NCBI GenBank assembly: GCA_951801675.1
Contig: CATONX010000006.1
Location: 43,859-107,858, forward strand
DNA length: 64,000 bases
DNA from: an uncultured Eubacteriales bacterium
GTDB taxonomy: Bacteria; Bacillota; Clostridia; Oscillospirales; Acutalibacteraceae
Direction of reading: 5' to 3'
Shown here piece by piece: positions 55,085 through 64,000 of this stretch. A program made the translations under genes and the position numbers. Every line of letters begins with the position of its first letter. The first letter of the stretch is position 1. The notes beneath the pieces are model-generated. The model had not been told where the DNA came from, did not search any database, and saw only the letters and a list, made by a program, of their open reading frames with translations.

Positions 55085-56134
55085 CTATCCTCCGGTTGCA
55101 ATGCGCACAATGTCGTTGAAGGTGACCGCCACCATCAGCAAAATCAAAAGCAGGAAGCTGGCCGCGTTGACATAGCCCTCGTACTTGGGGTTTAACGGCT
55201 TGCGGCGGATCGCTTCGATGATTAAGAAGACCAGCCGTCCCCCGTCCAGAGCCGGGATGGGCAGGAGATTGAATACGCCTAAGTTTACCGTAATGAGCGC
55301 CACGACGAACAAGAACTGGTCCCAGCCCATAAAGGCCGCCTGGCTGATGGCGCCTGCCGTACCCACCGGGCCGGACAGCTGCTCGAGCCCCACGTTGCCG
55401 GTAATCAGGTCGATGAGGCTGGCCCACACCAGCCGGGCCACCGACAGGGTTTGCAGAGCCCCGTGCTTGATAACGGAAAAGAAGTTCTTCTCTTCCGGAT
55501 AGACCTTGAAGCTTTGTCCCATGCCCATGACGTACCGTTTGCCGTCTGTTCCTACCTCAGTAGGAAACTCCACATCGGTTAATGTCATAGCCTGGCCATT
55601 ACGAATCACGCCGATATTCATCACACCGTCGTTATCCCGCAACAGGTTGAATTGAATGTCGTAATCCACATAAACGGGCGCGCCGTTAATGGAGGTGATT
55701 TCATCCCCCACCTCCAGCTTATTCTCCGACGCAAAGGTCACGTCCACCTGTGCCACGGTGGTGGAGGCCAGAAATTGTCCGCCAAAGCACCCGTTCATTA
55801 TACACAGAAGGATGACGCCCAGCAGTATATTCATAAATGCGCCGGCAATGCAGATGAGGACCCGGCGCCAAACCGGCTTGCGGTTGAACGCCCGGTCGTC
55901 GTCGCTTTCCTCGTTCTCCCCTTCCATGGCCACAAAGCCACCGACGGGGAATGCACGCAGCGCATAAGTGGTTTCTCCATGCTTCTTTTTGAGCAAAGTC
56001 GGCCCCATGCCGATGGCAAATTCATTGACCTTTACCTTCATGGCCTTAGCCACGAGAAAATGCCCCAGTTCATGAAAGAAAATCAGAAAACCGAATACCA
56101 AAACAGCGATGACAATGGTGAGTACAACGTTGAT
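55085..56134 (-). CDS. rseP: RseP/RasP intramembrane zinc metalloprotease
   Basis: A site-2 protease of about 350 residues: HELGHFLVAK in the first helix (zinc ligands and Glu), a PDZ domain (KLEVGDEITSINGAPV), and NLLPIPALDGGRL for the third ligand. It cuts anti-sigma factors or signal peptide remnants in the membrane. No ATG, GTG or TTG exists at the family start point; after GGAGGG the frame reads ATT GCT ATC AAC. ATC at 56134, six bases away, is the best placed start. The frame continues upstream into dxr without family similarity. Confidence 0.9.
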   Translation of the reverse strand: MNVVLTIVIAVLVFGFLIFFHELGHFLVAKAMKVKVNEFAIGMGPTLLKKKHGETTYALRAFPVGGFVAMEGENEESDDDRAFNRKPVWRRVLICIAGAFMNILLGVILLCIMNGCFGGQFLASTTVAQVDVTFASENKLEVGDEITSINGAPVYVDYDIQFNLLRDNDGVMNIGVIRNGQAMTLTDVEFPTEVGTDGKRYVMGMGQSFKVYPEEKNFFSVIKHGALQTLSVARLVWASLIDLITGNVGLEQLSGPVGTAGAISQAAFMGWDQFLFVVALITVNLGVFNLLPIPALDGGRLVFLIIEAIRRKPLNPKYEGYVNAASFLLLILLMVAVTFNDIVRIATGG

Positions 56135-56153
56135 AGCAATCCCTCCGTTTGAG

Positions 56154-57299
56154 TCAGATAGATGAGCGTACCTGTGCGCGGGCGGCTTGGTCTGCGGCGA
56201 GGACCTCCTCAAGCGTCGGTTCCTCCACCCGAGACTGGGCTTCCATCGCCCGTTCCACCAGCTCCGCAATCTCTAAAAACCCGATTTTTCCTTCCAAGAA
56301 AAGCGCCACCGCCTGTTCGTTGGCGCCGTTGGCCGCCGCCGGATACAGTCCACCCCGGCGGATGGCCTCCCGGCATAACGCTAAGCAGCGAAAGGTATCT
56401 TCATCCGGCTTTGAAAAAGTCAGAGCCGGGTAGTCGTCAAAATTGAGTTCCTTTACCGGGCTTTTTACCCGGTCCGGGTAGGTCAGCGCGTACTGAATGG
56501 GAATACGCATATCCGGTACCCCCATCTGGGCGATGACCGAATGGTCGTCGTATTCCACCATGGAATGCACCACGCTTTCCCGATGCACCACAATGTGCAC
56601 CTGCTCTGGTTTGACCCCAAAGAGCCAGACCGCTTCAATCAGCTCAAGCCCTTTGTTCATTAGGGTAGCCGAGTCAATGGTGATCTTTGCGCCCATGTCC
56701 CAGTTGGGATGCTTGAGGGCCTGGGCGGGCGTGATGGCTTTGAGCTCTTCCCTGGTTTTGCCGAAAAACGGACCGCCCGAGGCGGTCAGCAAAATGCGTT
56801 TGAGAGCGCCGTTTGGCGCCTTTCCCTGCAGGCATTGGAAAATGGCGGAATGCTCGCTGTCCACCGGGAGAATGTCCACCCCGGCCTGTTTCGCGGCATC
56901 CATCACGATGCGCCCGCCCGCCACCAGCGTTTCCTTGTTTGCCAGCGCAAGCCGCCGGTTTCCCGCCTCAATGGCGGCCATGGTGGGCAAAAGCCCCGCG
57001 ATGCCCACGACGGAATTGAGCACCGTATCCACATCCGCAATCCTCGCCGCCTCGCAGACTCCTTCCTGTCCCGCGCCGATGCGGCAGCCGGTGTCGGCCA
57101 CCCGCACCTTTAAGTCCCGAGCCGCCTCCTCATCCGAGAGGGCCGCGTACCGGGGCCGGTACCGGCGAATCTGTTCCTCTAGGCGCTTAACACTGCGGTT
57201 AGCCGTCAGCGCCGCTACCTGCGCTCCCGTGCAGTCGGCCACGTCGAGGGCCTGTGTGCCGATGGATCCGGTCGAACCTAATATGGAAATCCGTCGCAT
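56154..57299 (-). CDS. dxr: 1-deoxy-D-xylulose 5-phosphate reductoisomerase
   Basis: A 381-residue NADPH-dependent enzyme, the committed MEP step. GSTGSIGTQALDV at the N-terminus binds NADPH; LPVDSEHSAIFQCL, ASGGPFFGKTREEL and MNKGLELIEA carry metal and substrate contacts. Standard length. Upstream of rseP by about 20 bp. Confidence 0.97.
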   Translation of the reverse strand: MRRISILGSTGSIGTQALDVADCTGAQVAALTANRSVKRLEEQIRRYRPRYAALSDEEAARDLKVRVADTGCRIGAGQEGVCEAARIADVDTVLNSVVGIAGLLPTMAAIEAGNRRLALANKETLVAGGRIVMDAAKQAGVDILPVDSEHSAIFQCLQGKAPNGALKRILLTASGGPFFGKTREELKAITPAQALKHPNWDMGAKITIDSATLMNKGLELIEAVWLFGVKPEQVHIVVHRESVVHSMVEYDDHSVIAQMGVPDMRIPIQYALTYPDRVKSPVKELNFDDYPALTFSKPDEDTFRCLALCREAIRRGGLYPAAANGANEQAVALFLEGKIGFLEIAELVERAMEAQSRVEEPTLEEVLAADQAARAQVRSSI

Positions 57300-57332
57300 A
57301 GCTTCCTCCGATAGTTTAGCATTTCCGGAAAG

Positions 57333-58142
57333 TTAAGAGATAAACGGGATAAAATACACCGCACAATAAATCAGCGGCGTGACGAACACAAAGCTGTCAA
57401 ACCGATCGAGCATGCCGCCGTGTCCCGGCAGGATGTTGCCATAGTCTTTGACGTGGCAGTTGCGCTTAACCAAGGAAGCAGCCAGGTCACCCACCATCCC
57501 CACCAAAGAACAGGGAATGGACAACAGCACCAGCATCCAGATGGAGACGGTAGCCGTATCACCCAAGAAGAAGTGCTGATAAATCCAAGCGGCCAGCGCG
57601 AAAAACACGATGCAGCTGACAAAGCCGCCGATCGCTCCCTCCACCGTCTTTTTCGGGCTGATGCGTTCGATGAGCTTGTGCTTTCCCCAGAAGCTGCCGA
57701 TGAAATAGGCGCCGATGTCGGTGACCCAAGAGCCGATCATAGCCAAAAACAGGTAGAAAAGCCCGTGCTCGTTAAAGTCCCGCAGATACACGGTCGCCGC
57801 CATGCCGAAGGGCACGAACACAAGCATAGGGAATACCGTGCCCACCTTCTCGAAATTCAGGCTGTTCTTGGTAAAAATCAACACCACAAAAATCAGGGCC
57901 ATAAAGAAAAAGCTCAAGAAGGAGAAGTAGGTAAAGCTGACAAAGGGAACGCCGGCGGCAAAAAGAATACATACCGCCAGAAACGCCGGGTTTTTATGAA
58001 GCCCCGCCGCCTGCAGCACCTCAAATACCGAGACGGCTGAAATAATGGCGATGACCAAATTGAAGATCAGCGTATTGTAAAAAAACAACACCGGCAAAAG
58101 TAGAACGGCGCACAGCGCTCCTGTAATGATACGTTGTTTCAT
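57333..58142 (-). CDS. cdsA: Phosphatidate cytidylyltransferase
   Basis: A 269-residue membrane enzyme making CDP-diacylglycerol. Seven or so helices; the CDS signature is complete at the C-terminus (HVKDYGNILPGHGGMLDRFD) with SPKKTVEGAIGG in front. Lies between uppS and dxr. Confidence 0.96.
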   Translation of the reverse strand: MKQRIITGALCAVLLLPVLFFYNTLIFNLVIAIISAVSVFEVLQAAGLHKNPAFLAVCILFAAGVPFVSFTYFSFLSFFFMALIFVVLIFTKNSLNFEKVGTVFPMLVFVPFGMAATVYLRDFNEHGLFYLFLAMIGSWVTDIGAYFIGSFWGKHKLIERISPKKTVEGAIGGFVSCIVFFALAAWIYQHFFLGDTATVSIWMLVLLSIPCSLVGMVGDLAASLVKRNCHVKDYGNILPGHGGMLDRFDSFVFVTPLIYCAVYFIPFIS

Positions 58143-58172
58143 ATGACTCTCTCCAACCCAAGGTTGCCCCGT

Positions 58173-58925
58173 TTATTTTGCAGTCTCTTCTTCCACCACA
58201 CCGCCGAACCGGCGGTTTCGTTTGGCGAATACCGCAATCGCCTGGTCGATGTGCTCCGGCTTAAAGTCCGGCCATAATATGTTATCGAACAAAAACTCGG
58301 AATATGCCGACTGCCAAAGCAAAAAATTCGAAATACGCTGCTCGCCGCTGGGACGGATGATCAAATCCGGGTCCGGCTGGCCGGCGGTGTACAGATGACG
58401 CTCTAAATCCGCTTCGGTGAGAGCCTGCGGGTCCAGCGTTCCGTCGGCGCATTCTCTGGCAAGCTGCTTGGCGGCATGGAGGATTTCCATGCGACCGCCG
58501 TAGTTGATGGCAATGTTGAGCACCATGCCGGGCTTCTCTTTCGTGGCTTCCTCCGCCCGGGCCATGAGCTGCTGCAAATCCTGCGAGAGCACCGACCGGT
58601 CCCCGATAAAACGGGTCACGATGGTTTCGTCCGCAAAGTCCCGCAACGCTTCCTCCAGATAGTCGTGAAAGAGCTTCATCAGCGCGTCGATCTCGTCCTG
58701 AGGCCGCTTCCAGTTCTCCGTGGAAAAGGCGTATACCGTCAGATAGCCGATGCCGATCTGATTGCAGTACCGGGCGATCTTTCGGAACGTCTGCCCGCCC
58801 GCCTGATGCCCGGCCTTTCTTGGCAGAAACCGCTTCTTTGCCCACCGGCCGTTGCCGTCCATAATGATGGCGATGTGCCTGGGAAGCGGCGTATCCTGCG
58901 GCAGTCCGCTTTTCTTTTCAAACAT
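58173..58925 (-). CDS. uppS: Undecaprenyl diphosphate synthase
   Basis: A 250-residue cis-prenyltransferase making the lipid carrier for wall synthesis. IIMDGNGRWAKKR near residue 24 has the catalytic Asp; YAFSTENWKRP and RPSGEQRISNFLLWQ follow. ATG at 58925 after GGAGG; the longer open frame has no similarity. Confidence 0.97.
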   Translation of the reverse strand: MFEKKSGLPQDTPLPRHIAIIMDGNGRWAKKRFLPRKAGHQAGGQTFRKIARYCNQIGIGYLTVYAFSTENWKRPQDEIDALMKLFHDYLEEALRDFADETIVTRFIGDRSVLSQDLQQLMARAEEATKEKPGMVLNIAINYGGRMEILHAAKQLARECADGTLDPQALTEADLERHLYTAGQPDPDLIIRPSGEQRISNFLLWQSAYSEFLFDNILWPDFKPEHIDQAIAVFAKRNRRFGGVVEEETAK

Positions 58926-59025
58926 GTTTCGACCTCCGTATCCATCGGGTTCGCCGGTATGCGGCATACGATGTGCAAATGCCCCGGAGTTCCGGGGCAC
59001 TGCGCGCGTTTTGTTCTATCTCAGG

Positions 59026-59580
59026 TTAGATTTCCATGATCTCCTTGTCCTTATCCTGGGCAATCTGATCAATTTCCTTGCAGAATTTATCCGTCAAATC
59101 CTGGATTTTCTTTTCACCCTGCTTGAGATCGTCCTCGGTGATTTCCGAAGACTTCTTAAGAGCCTTGAGCTTTTCAATGGCGTCCCGGCGCACCGAACGA
59201 ATGGCGACCTTCGCGTCCTCGCCCATCTTGCTGATGTCCTTGACGATTTCCTTGCGGCGTTCCTCGGTCAGCGGCGGGAAGATAAGCCGGATGATCTTGC
59301 CGTCAGACTGGGGATTGATGCCGATGTCGGAAGCCTGGATGGCCTTTTCAATGGAACGAACTGTGGAAACGTCCCAGGGCTGAATGGTCAGGGTGCGTGC
59401 TTCGGTCACCGATACCGCCGCCATCTGGTTGATGGGAGTGGGGGTGCCGTAATAGTCCACCCGCACCTTGTCGAGCACCGCGGGATTGGCGCGGCCGGCG
59501 CGGATTTCCGCATATTCCTCTTTAAGCACATGGACGGTTTTTTTCATGTGTAGTTCTGTTTTCTCGAATACTTCTTTCAC
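59026..59580 (-). CDS. frr: Ribosome recycling factor
   Basis: A 184-residue two-domain tRNA mimic that splits post-termination ribosomes with EF-G. Seen: EEYAEIRAGRANPAVLDKV, PLTEERRKEIVKDI and RSVRRDAIEKLK. GTG start after GGAGGAC, three bases past pyrH. Confidence 0.97.
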   Translation of the reverse strand: MKEVFEKTELHMKKTVHVLKEEYAEIRAGRANPAVLDKVRVDYYGTPTPINQMAAVSVTEARTLTIQPWDVSTVRSIEKAIQASDIGINPQSDGKIIRLIFPPLTEERRKEIVKDISKMGEDAKVAIRSVRRDAIEKLKALKKSSEITEDDLKQGEKKIQDLTDKFCKEIDQIAQDKDKEIMEI

Positions 59581-59583
59581 AGC

Positions 59584-60294
59584 TTAGTCCTCCTTCACGA
59601 TGGTACCGATATTCTCGCCCAAAAGAGCGGATACAATGTTGTCGGGATTGTCCAGGTTAAAGACCAAAATCGGGATCTTGTTGTCCTTACAAAGGGAAGC
59701 GGCTGTGGAATCCATCACCTGCAGCTCCTTGCTGAGCACCTCCAGGAAGGTCAGGGAATCCAGCTTATTGGCGTCGGGGTTCTTGTTGGGGTCGGCGTCG
59801 TACACGCCGTCCACATTGGTAGCCTTCATGATGATATCCGCGTCGATTTCCGCCGCACGCAGAGCTGCTGCCGTATCGGTGGAAAAGAAGGGGTTTCCTG
59901 TGCCGCAGCCGAAAATGACCACCCGGCCCTTTTCCAGATGCCGCACCGCCCGGTTGCGGATATATGGCTCAGCCACCTGCTGCATGGAAATGGCCGTCTG
60001 TACCCGTACCGGCACGCCCAGCTGTTCGAGGGCGTCAGCCAAAGCCAGAGCGTTGATGGCCGTGGCGAGCATTCCCATATGGTCGGCCCGGGTGCGGTCC
60101 ATCTTGCCGCTGGACCGGCCTCTCCAGAAGTTGCCGCCGCCTACGACAATTCCGATTTCCACCCCCATATCCGCGCATTTCTTGATGGAACGGCAGATAT
60201 TGAGCACCACGTCATAATCCAGACCGAACTTCTGCTGGCCCGCCAGCGCTTCGCCGCTGAGCTTCAAAAGCATCCGCTTATAAATTGGCTGCAT
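59584..60294 (-). CDS. pyrH: Uridylate kinase
   Basis: A 236-residue hexameric UMP kinase of the amino-acid kinase fold: [42 protein letters not shown] and [18 protein letters not shown] at 60294 follows AAGGATG; three extra residues are possible. First gene of the pyrH-to-polC block. Confidence 0.97.
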   Translation of the reverse strand: MQPIYKRMLLKLSGEALAGQQKFGLDYDVVLNICRSIKKCADMGVEIGIVVGGGNFWRGRSSGKMDRTRADHMGMLATAINALALADALEQLGVPVRVQTAISMQQVAEPYIRNRAVRHLEKGRVVIFGCGTGNPFFSTDTAAALRAAEIDADIIMKATNVDGVYDADPNKNPDANKLDSLTFLEVLSKELQVMDSTAASLCKDNKIPILVFNLDNPDNIVSALLGENIGTIVKED

Positions 60295-60467
60295 TGAAAA
60301 CATCCTTTACTTTGTTCTTTTGTTTTGTTTATTTTACTATATTTAACCTTCGGTGTAAAGTCAAAACCGTGTTTTCTCTACTGAGAAAATCGCAGCCCGC
60401 CCATCCGAGGGAAACAAAAAGGGGCATTTTATGCCCAAGGCACAAAACACCCCTTAAATGATTCGAA

Positions 60468-61427
60468 TTAAGACTTGGACGGGTCCGGCTTGCCGATGGG
60501 CTCGGAAGGGGCCGCCTGCTCTTCCCCATCCGCATTTTCCTCGTCTTCCTCTTGCGCTTGCTCCTGTTCGGCAAGGTATCCCCAGGTTCGCATGGTATCC
60601 GAGATTTGATCCGGATGCTCGCGGTAATAGGGATCGATGACGTTTTTCTGGAAGAAGGGATAAGCGATGAAGTTGATGAAAAAGCTGCCGAAGGCAAAGG
60701 TGAAGATCAGCGAAATCGGGAACGCGAAGAACAAAAGCGGCTGATAGTCCACCGCCAGCAGCAGCAGCACCGCCACGCACGGCACCACAACGATGGAGAT
60801 AAGGAGGTTGCGCGGTACGCCGGCCAGAGCCAGACGGAATGCGTTCTGGTAGATTTTCTTGAGCGTCAGCTTACAGGACACAATGGACAAATAAATATAA
60901 TATTGCATGAACGTGAAGATCAGCAGCGCGATCACCGCAACCACAATGGCAAGGTAAAAAACCGGCTGAAAATTGGTAATGTCCTTATTCATGATATAGA
61001 AATAAGCCGCAAAGCCGAGAATTCCGTAGACCAAGCCGTTTATAAGCGAGGCGGCAAGGCCCTGCTTCCAGTTGGCCTTGGTGGCGCCGATAAAATCATG
61101 CCAGACAAACGCCTGTTCCTGCCGGGCAAAGTTGCGGGTAACATAGGTAAGCCCGCAGGTAATGGGACCGCAGATCAGCAGGGTCAGCGCAAGGGAACCC
61201 AGGAAAAACAGCGGCTGCGGCTGCGGCAAAGCATACAGCGCCAGCAGCAGGCCGATGATCGGAATGGGCATCCAGAACAGGCAGTATACCAAGTTGAGCA
61301 AAACAAGCTTCCAGAACTTGCGGAACAGCACCTCAAAGAATACGAAAAACGGCTGTTTCTGGGGGCCCCCCTTCTCCACTCCTTTTCCAGGCTTGTTGTA
61401 GTCGAGCAAACCAAAAAATCCTGCCAA
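60468..61427 (-). CDS. DUF624 (YesL-like) membrane protein
   Basis: A 319-residue protein with about six helices and the DUF624 opening (LLNLVYCLFWMPIPIIGLLLAL, then ICGPITCGLTYVTRNFARQE). The C-terminal tail is strongly acidic and low-complexity (EEDEENADGEE). Family members often sit with carbohydrate uptake genes, not here. TTG start after AAAGGAG. Confidence 0.8.
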   Translation of the reverse strand: MAGFFGLLDYNKPGKGVEKGGPQKQPFFVFFEVLFRKFWKLVLLNLVYCLFWMPIPIIGLLLALYALPQPQPLFFLGSLALTLLICGPITCGLTYVTRNFARQEQAFVWHDFIGATKANWKQGLAASLINGLVYGILGFAAYFYIMNKDITNFQPVFYLAIVVAVIALLIFTFMQYYIYLSIVSCKLTLKKIYQNAFRLALAGVPRNLLISIVVVPCVAVLLLLAVDYQPLLFFAFPISLIFTFAFGSFFINFIAYPFFQKNVIDPYYREHPDQISDTMRTWGYLAEQEQAQEEDEENADGEEQAAPSEPIGKPDPSKS

Positions 61428-61485
61428 TGCGTTACAACTCCTTTGTCATTCAAACGTCCGGGACCCAGGCGTTTCCTGTCCCTTG

Positions 61486-62376
61486 CTATGCGTGCTTTGC
61501 GCGCGGATGGCAGTTTTTATACACTTCCTTAAACCGCTCCTGCAAAACCTGCGCATAGATCTGGGTGGAGGAAATATCCGCGTGTCCCAGCATTTCCTGT
61601 ATATCCTTCAGCTGCGCCCCGTTTTCCAGCAGGTGTGCGGCAAACGAATGGCGAAGCGTGTGCGGCGTGATGTCCTTTTCGATGTGAGCCTGCGCGGTAT
61701 ACCCCTTGACGATCTTCCAGAAGCCCTGGCGGGTCATACGCTGGCCGTTTAAATTGGTAAAAAGCGCCCGGCCGCATTCGCTCGACGCGATCACCCCGCG
61801 AAACCGGCACAGATAGTCGGACACCGCGGTAATCGCCGTGGGATAGATAGGGATAATCCGGTCACTTTTTTCGTTGTGGCAGTGCAGCACCCCCACCTGG
61901 AGGTTTACGTCCTCCACGTTGAGGCTGATGAGCTCGGATACCCGGATTCCCGTGGCGTACAAAAGCTCCAGCATAGCCTTGTCCCGGCAGCCCTTCGCGT
62001 CGGAGGGGTCCGGCTGGGACAAAAATAGTTCGATTTCCTTGCCGGTCAAAATCTGCGGCAGCTTTTTTTCTACCTTTTTGAGCTTAATGTCCCGGGCGGG
62101 GTTGGTGTGGGAATAGCCCGCCGCCGCCAGAAACTGATAAAAGCAGCGCAGCGACGCCACACACCGTGTCACCGTAGCAGCGCTCTTTCCCGACAGCTCG
62201 AGAAAACTGACAAACCGCTTCATCACCGGTTCCTCCACGTCGCAGGGCGAAGAGATCCCCTGCTTTTGCAGAAAGGAAAGATACCGCTCCACGTCCCGTT
62301 TGTAGGACGACAGGGTGTTGGCGGAAACCGATTTGTTGTCTGTCAAGTATCTCTCAAACAGTGCGAGATAGTCCAT
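61486..62376 (-). CDS. xerD: Tyrosine recombinase XerD
   Basis: A 296-residue site-specific recombinase, standard XerD length. Catalytic residues: Arg in ATGIRVSELISL, HxxR in TPHTLRHSFAAHLL, His in LGHADISSTQIYAQV with the Tyr. Start after GAGGGGAC. It normally resolves chromosome dimers with a partner at dif; the other recombinase of this window (20911-21921) sits next to a dif-like site, so the two might be partners. Confidence 0.93.
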   Translation of the reverse strand: MDYLALFERYLTDNKSVSANTLSSYKRDVERYLSFLQKQGISSPCDVEEPVMKRFVSFLELSGKSAATVTRCVASLRCFYQFLAAAGYSHTNPARDIKLKKVEKKLPQILTGKEIELFLSQPDPSDAKGCRDKAMLELLYATGIRVSELISLNVEDVNLQVGVLHCHNEKSDRIIPIYPTAITAVSDYLCRFRGVIASSECGRALFTNLNGQRMTRQGFWKIVKGYTAQAHIEKDITPHTLRHSFAAHLLENGAQLKDIQEMLGHADISSTQIYAQVLQERFKEVYKNCHPRAKHA

Positions 62377-62403
62377 CTTCTTGTCCCCTCATCTTGCCGG
62401 AAT

Positions 62404-63039
62404 TTAAGTCACAAAAAACTGGGAAAAAGCCGCCGAACAAATCGTGTCCACAAATGCCGCAAGGAACAACAGGATCAGCAGCGCCAGAAAGCGAACCAGA
62501 TAAATCTTCAGTTGAGGCCATAAGCCCTCCTGCCCGTCCGCCTTTGGTAAAAACCGGCGGCACAGCAGCATGGAAAAACGGAACGCTTCCTTACAGGATA
62601 GAATGATCAGAATGGAAGATACAATGGCGGGCGGGATAATCAGCAAAACGGAAAACGCGATACCCTTGAGGCCGTTTACTCCGTACAGATATCCAAGCGC
62701 CGTGCCGAGTCCAAGCCCGCGAAACACCAGCACGCAGGGAATCAGCGGTACCCCCACCGCACTGACTCCCAGGAAAAACGGCACCAGCACAAAGGGAAGC
62801 ACCGACAAAAGCGAATTGAGAAACGTAGTCAGCACCGGCTGCGCCGTGCGGTTGATAGCAAAGCCGCCCAGCAGGCTTACCAGCGTCTGGGCGTTTTCCT
62901 CTGTGATGTTCTTGGAAATGAGTACCCCAAAAAAGAGGCCGCACACCAACAGCGAGGTGAAAAAAAGCAGCATCCGGTTCTGGGACAGGGCTTCCCACGC
63001 CCGTTTGGGAAAGGTATGTATATTGGTTGTCCAGTTCAT
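62404..63039 (-). CDS. spoIIM: Stage II sporulation protein M
   Basis: A 211-residue polytopic protein of the SpoIIM family, part of the DMP machine that drives forespore engulfment together with SpoIID and SpoIIP. Features: N-terminal helix (LLFFTSLLVCGLFFGVLI), VPFFLGVSAVGVPLIPCVLVFRGL and a last C-terminal helix. Just upstream of xerD, as in many sporulating Clostridia. Confidence 0.85.
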   Translation of the reverse strand: MNWTTNIHTFPKRAWEALSQNRMLLFFTSLLVCGLFFGVLISKNITEENAQTLVSLLGGFAINRTAQPVLTTFLNSLLSVLPFVLVPFFLGVSAVGVPLIPCVLVFRGLGLGTALGYLYGVNGLKGIAFSVLLIIPPAIVSSILIILSCKEAFRFSMLLCRRFLPKADGQEGLWPQLKIYLVRFLALLILLFLAAFVDTICSAAFSQFFVT

Positions 63040-63105
63040 ATGCAGTCCTCCAGCCGAAAATTCTCCGTCTGAAGGATAGGTATGCTTTTATAAGCGGCAA
63101 TATTC

Positions 63106-63909
63106 CTATTTTGCCAGCTCGCCGGCTCTGGTGGTACAGGCCATCATGGCGTTGTCGATCACCTTTTCAAAATCGTCGTCGGAAAAGGAATTGAGCGCCG
63201 CCAGGGTGGTGCCTCCCGGAGAAGCCACCATCTTAATCAGCTCGTCGGGCTCCATACCGCTTTCGTCGAGCATTTTGGCGCTTCCCTTGATGGTTTGAAT
63301 AATCAGGCGCTTGGCTGCCTCCCGTTCTATCCCTTGGGCAACCGCCGAATCGATCACCGCCTTGGCAAATAGATACACATAGGCCGGACTGCTTCCGTTG
63401 ACCGAAATCACCGCGTTCATGGATTCCTCCGGCAGGTTTTCCACGATTCCAGAGGCGGAAAAAAGACGGGAAACCTCTTCAAATTCGCTGTCCGTCACCG
63501 AAGGACACCTGGAAAGAGCGGTAGCGCCGCAGCCCAGCAGCAGCGGGGTATTGGGCATGGCACGCACCACCTTACAGGGAAAGCCGATGGCTTTTTTGAC
63601 ATAATCGGTGGAAATGCCCGCCGCGATGCTTACGAGAATCTTTGTTTCGTCAACCGCGTCCTTGATTCCTTCCAGCACCGGGCCGTAAACCTGGGGTTTC
63701 ACCGCCAGCACCACCACGTCGCAGCGGCGCACCAGCTCCGCCGCGTCTTTGGCGACAAAAACGCCTTTTTGCCGGAAACTTTCGCATTTTTCCGCCGAAA
63801 TATCATAGACCATCAGCTGCTCTGGGGCACAAACACCGCCCGCCAGCATTCCGCCAAGAATGGCGCCGGCCATATTTCCGCAGCCGATAAACCCGTACAT
63901 TCGATCCAT
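63106..63909 (-). CDS. proC: Pyrroline-5-carboxylate reductase
   Basis: A 267-residue NAD(P)H enzyme for the last proline step. FIGCGNMAGAILGGML at the N-terminus is the dinucleotide motif; VRAMPNTPLLLGCG and VASPGGTTLAALN close the active site. The ATG at 63909 starts the family-like sequence; GAGGACGG lies a little far upstream (about ten bases). 63910-64000 holds only AT-rich upstream sequence. Confidence 0.95.
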   Translation of the reverse strand: MDRMYGFIGCGNMAGAILGGMLAGGVCAPEQLMVYDISAEKCESFRQKGVFVAKDAAELVRRCDVVVLAVKPQVYGPVLEGIKDAVDETKILVSIAAGISTDYVKKAIGFPCKVVRAMPNTPLLLGCGATALSRCPSVTDSEFEEVSRLFSASGIVENLPEESMNAVISVNGSSPAYVYLFAKAVIDSAVAQGIEREAAKRLIIQTIKGSAKMLDESGMEPDELIKMVASPGGTTLAALNSFSDDDFEKVIDNAMMACTTRAGELAK

Positions 63910-64000
63910 TTTTATAACACCGTCCTCATGAATGTTCATTATAGTATATTCGGCGGATTTTATCAAGGAAAATGTCATGGAAGGCAATTTTCGTTCCACT

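Overview
The window reads as the chromosome of a spore-forming Clostridia bacterium, probably Oscillospiraceae/Ruminococcaceae-like. The evidence is a Gram-positive PolC, spoIIM, a T-box on thrS, a CdaA/CdaR pair, strong GGAGG ribosome binding sites and a host base composition clearly above 50% GC by eye. No rRNA, tRNA or CRISPR array was seen.

Layout. 1-2350: end of a YgiQ-type radical SAM gene, a ComEC-like hydrolase, a DUF3006 protein and a lone pilin-like protein. 2500-9980: mntP and ppk1 (minus), then ispF, a DUF3343/class V aminotransferase pair, and the c-di-AMP synthase cdaA with its regulator cdaR. 10130-15630: branched-chain amino acid locus ilvB-ilvN-ilvC-ilvD behind a strong promoter and an Ile/Val/Leu-rich leader ORF with terminator. 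15630-20890: two poorly known genes (one frameshifted), hpt, a purine permease, gdhA and a small membrane protein.

20911-33040 is the remarkable part. A tyrosine recombinase gene (minus) is followed about 50 bp upstream of its start by two head-to-tail 5,450-bp copies of one element (21971-27420 and 27421-32870) with no difference found. The element is a complete filamentous phage (inovirus). It has an XRE repressor facing a promoter with three operator-like sites, a ssDNA-binding-type protein, small membrane proteins, a leaderless major coat protein with a terminator behind it, a pIII-like minor coat gene, a pVI-like protein, a Zot/pI assembly ATPase, a GC-rich hairpin origin region, a Rep_trans initiator, and an attachment region. 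The junctions share an 18-bp core. The rebuilt empty site is an 11-6-11 dif-like palindrome beside the recombinase gene, while attP has a 12-bp spacer, which recalls Xer-dependent CTXphi-type integration. The pIII-like gene carries a canonical -1 frameshift signal (C CCT TTA, 7-nt spacer, GC-rich stem). It would let one gene make two proteins with a shared secreted N-terminus and different membrane anchors. The right flank keeps a diverged, inverted copy of the phage's att-end organisation, suggesting repeated use of the site.

33044-43300: ZIP transporter, a small unknown gene, a 2-hydroxyacid dehydrogenase, T-box-controlled thrS, an adaptor/permease pair without its ATPase, radA, cwlD and a membrane protein. 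43313-49640: histidine operon hisZGDCBAIE (minus) lacking hisF and hisH. 49652-60294: the conserved block pyrH-frr-uppS-cdsA-dxr-rseP-ispG-polC (minus), joining translation, isoprenoid and envelope synthesis and replication. 60468-63909: a DUF624 membrane protein, xerD, spoIIM and proC (minus). With ispF, ispG and dxr present, the organism uses the MEP isoprenoid pathway.
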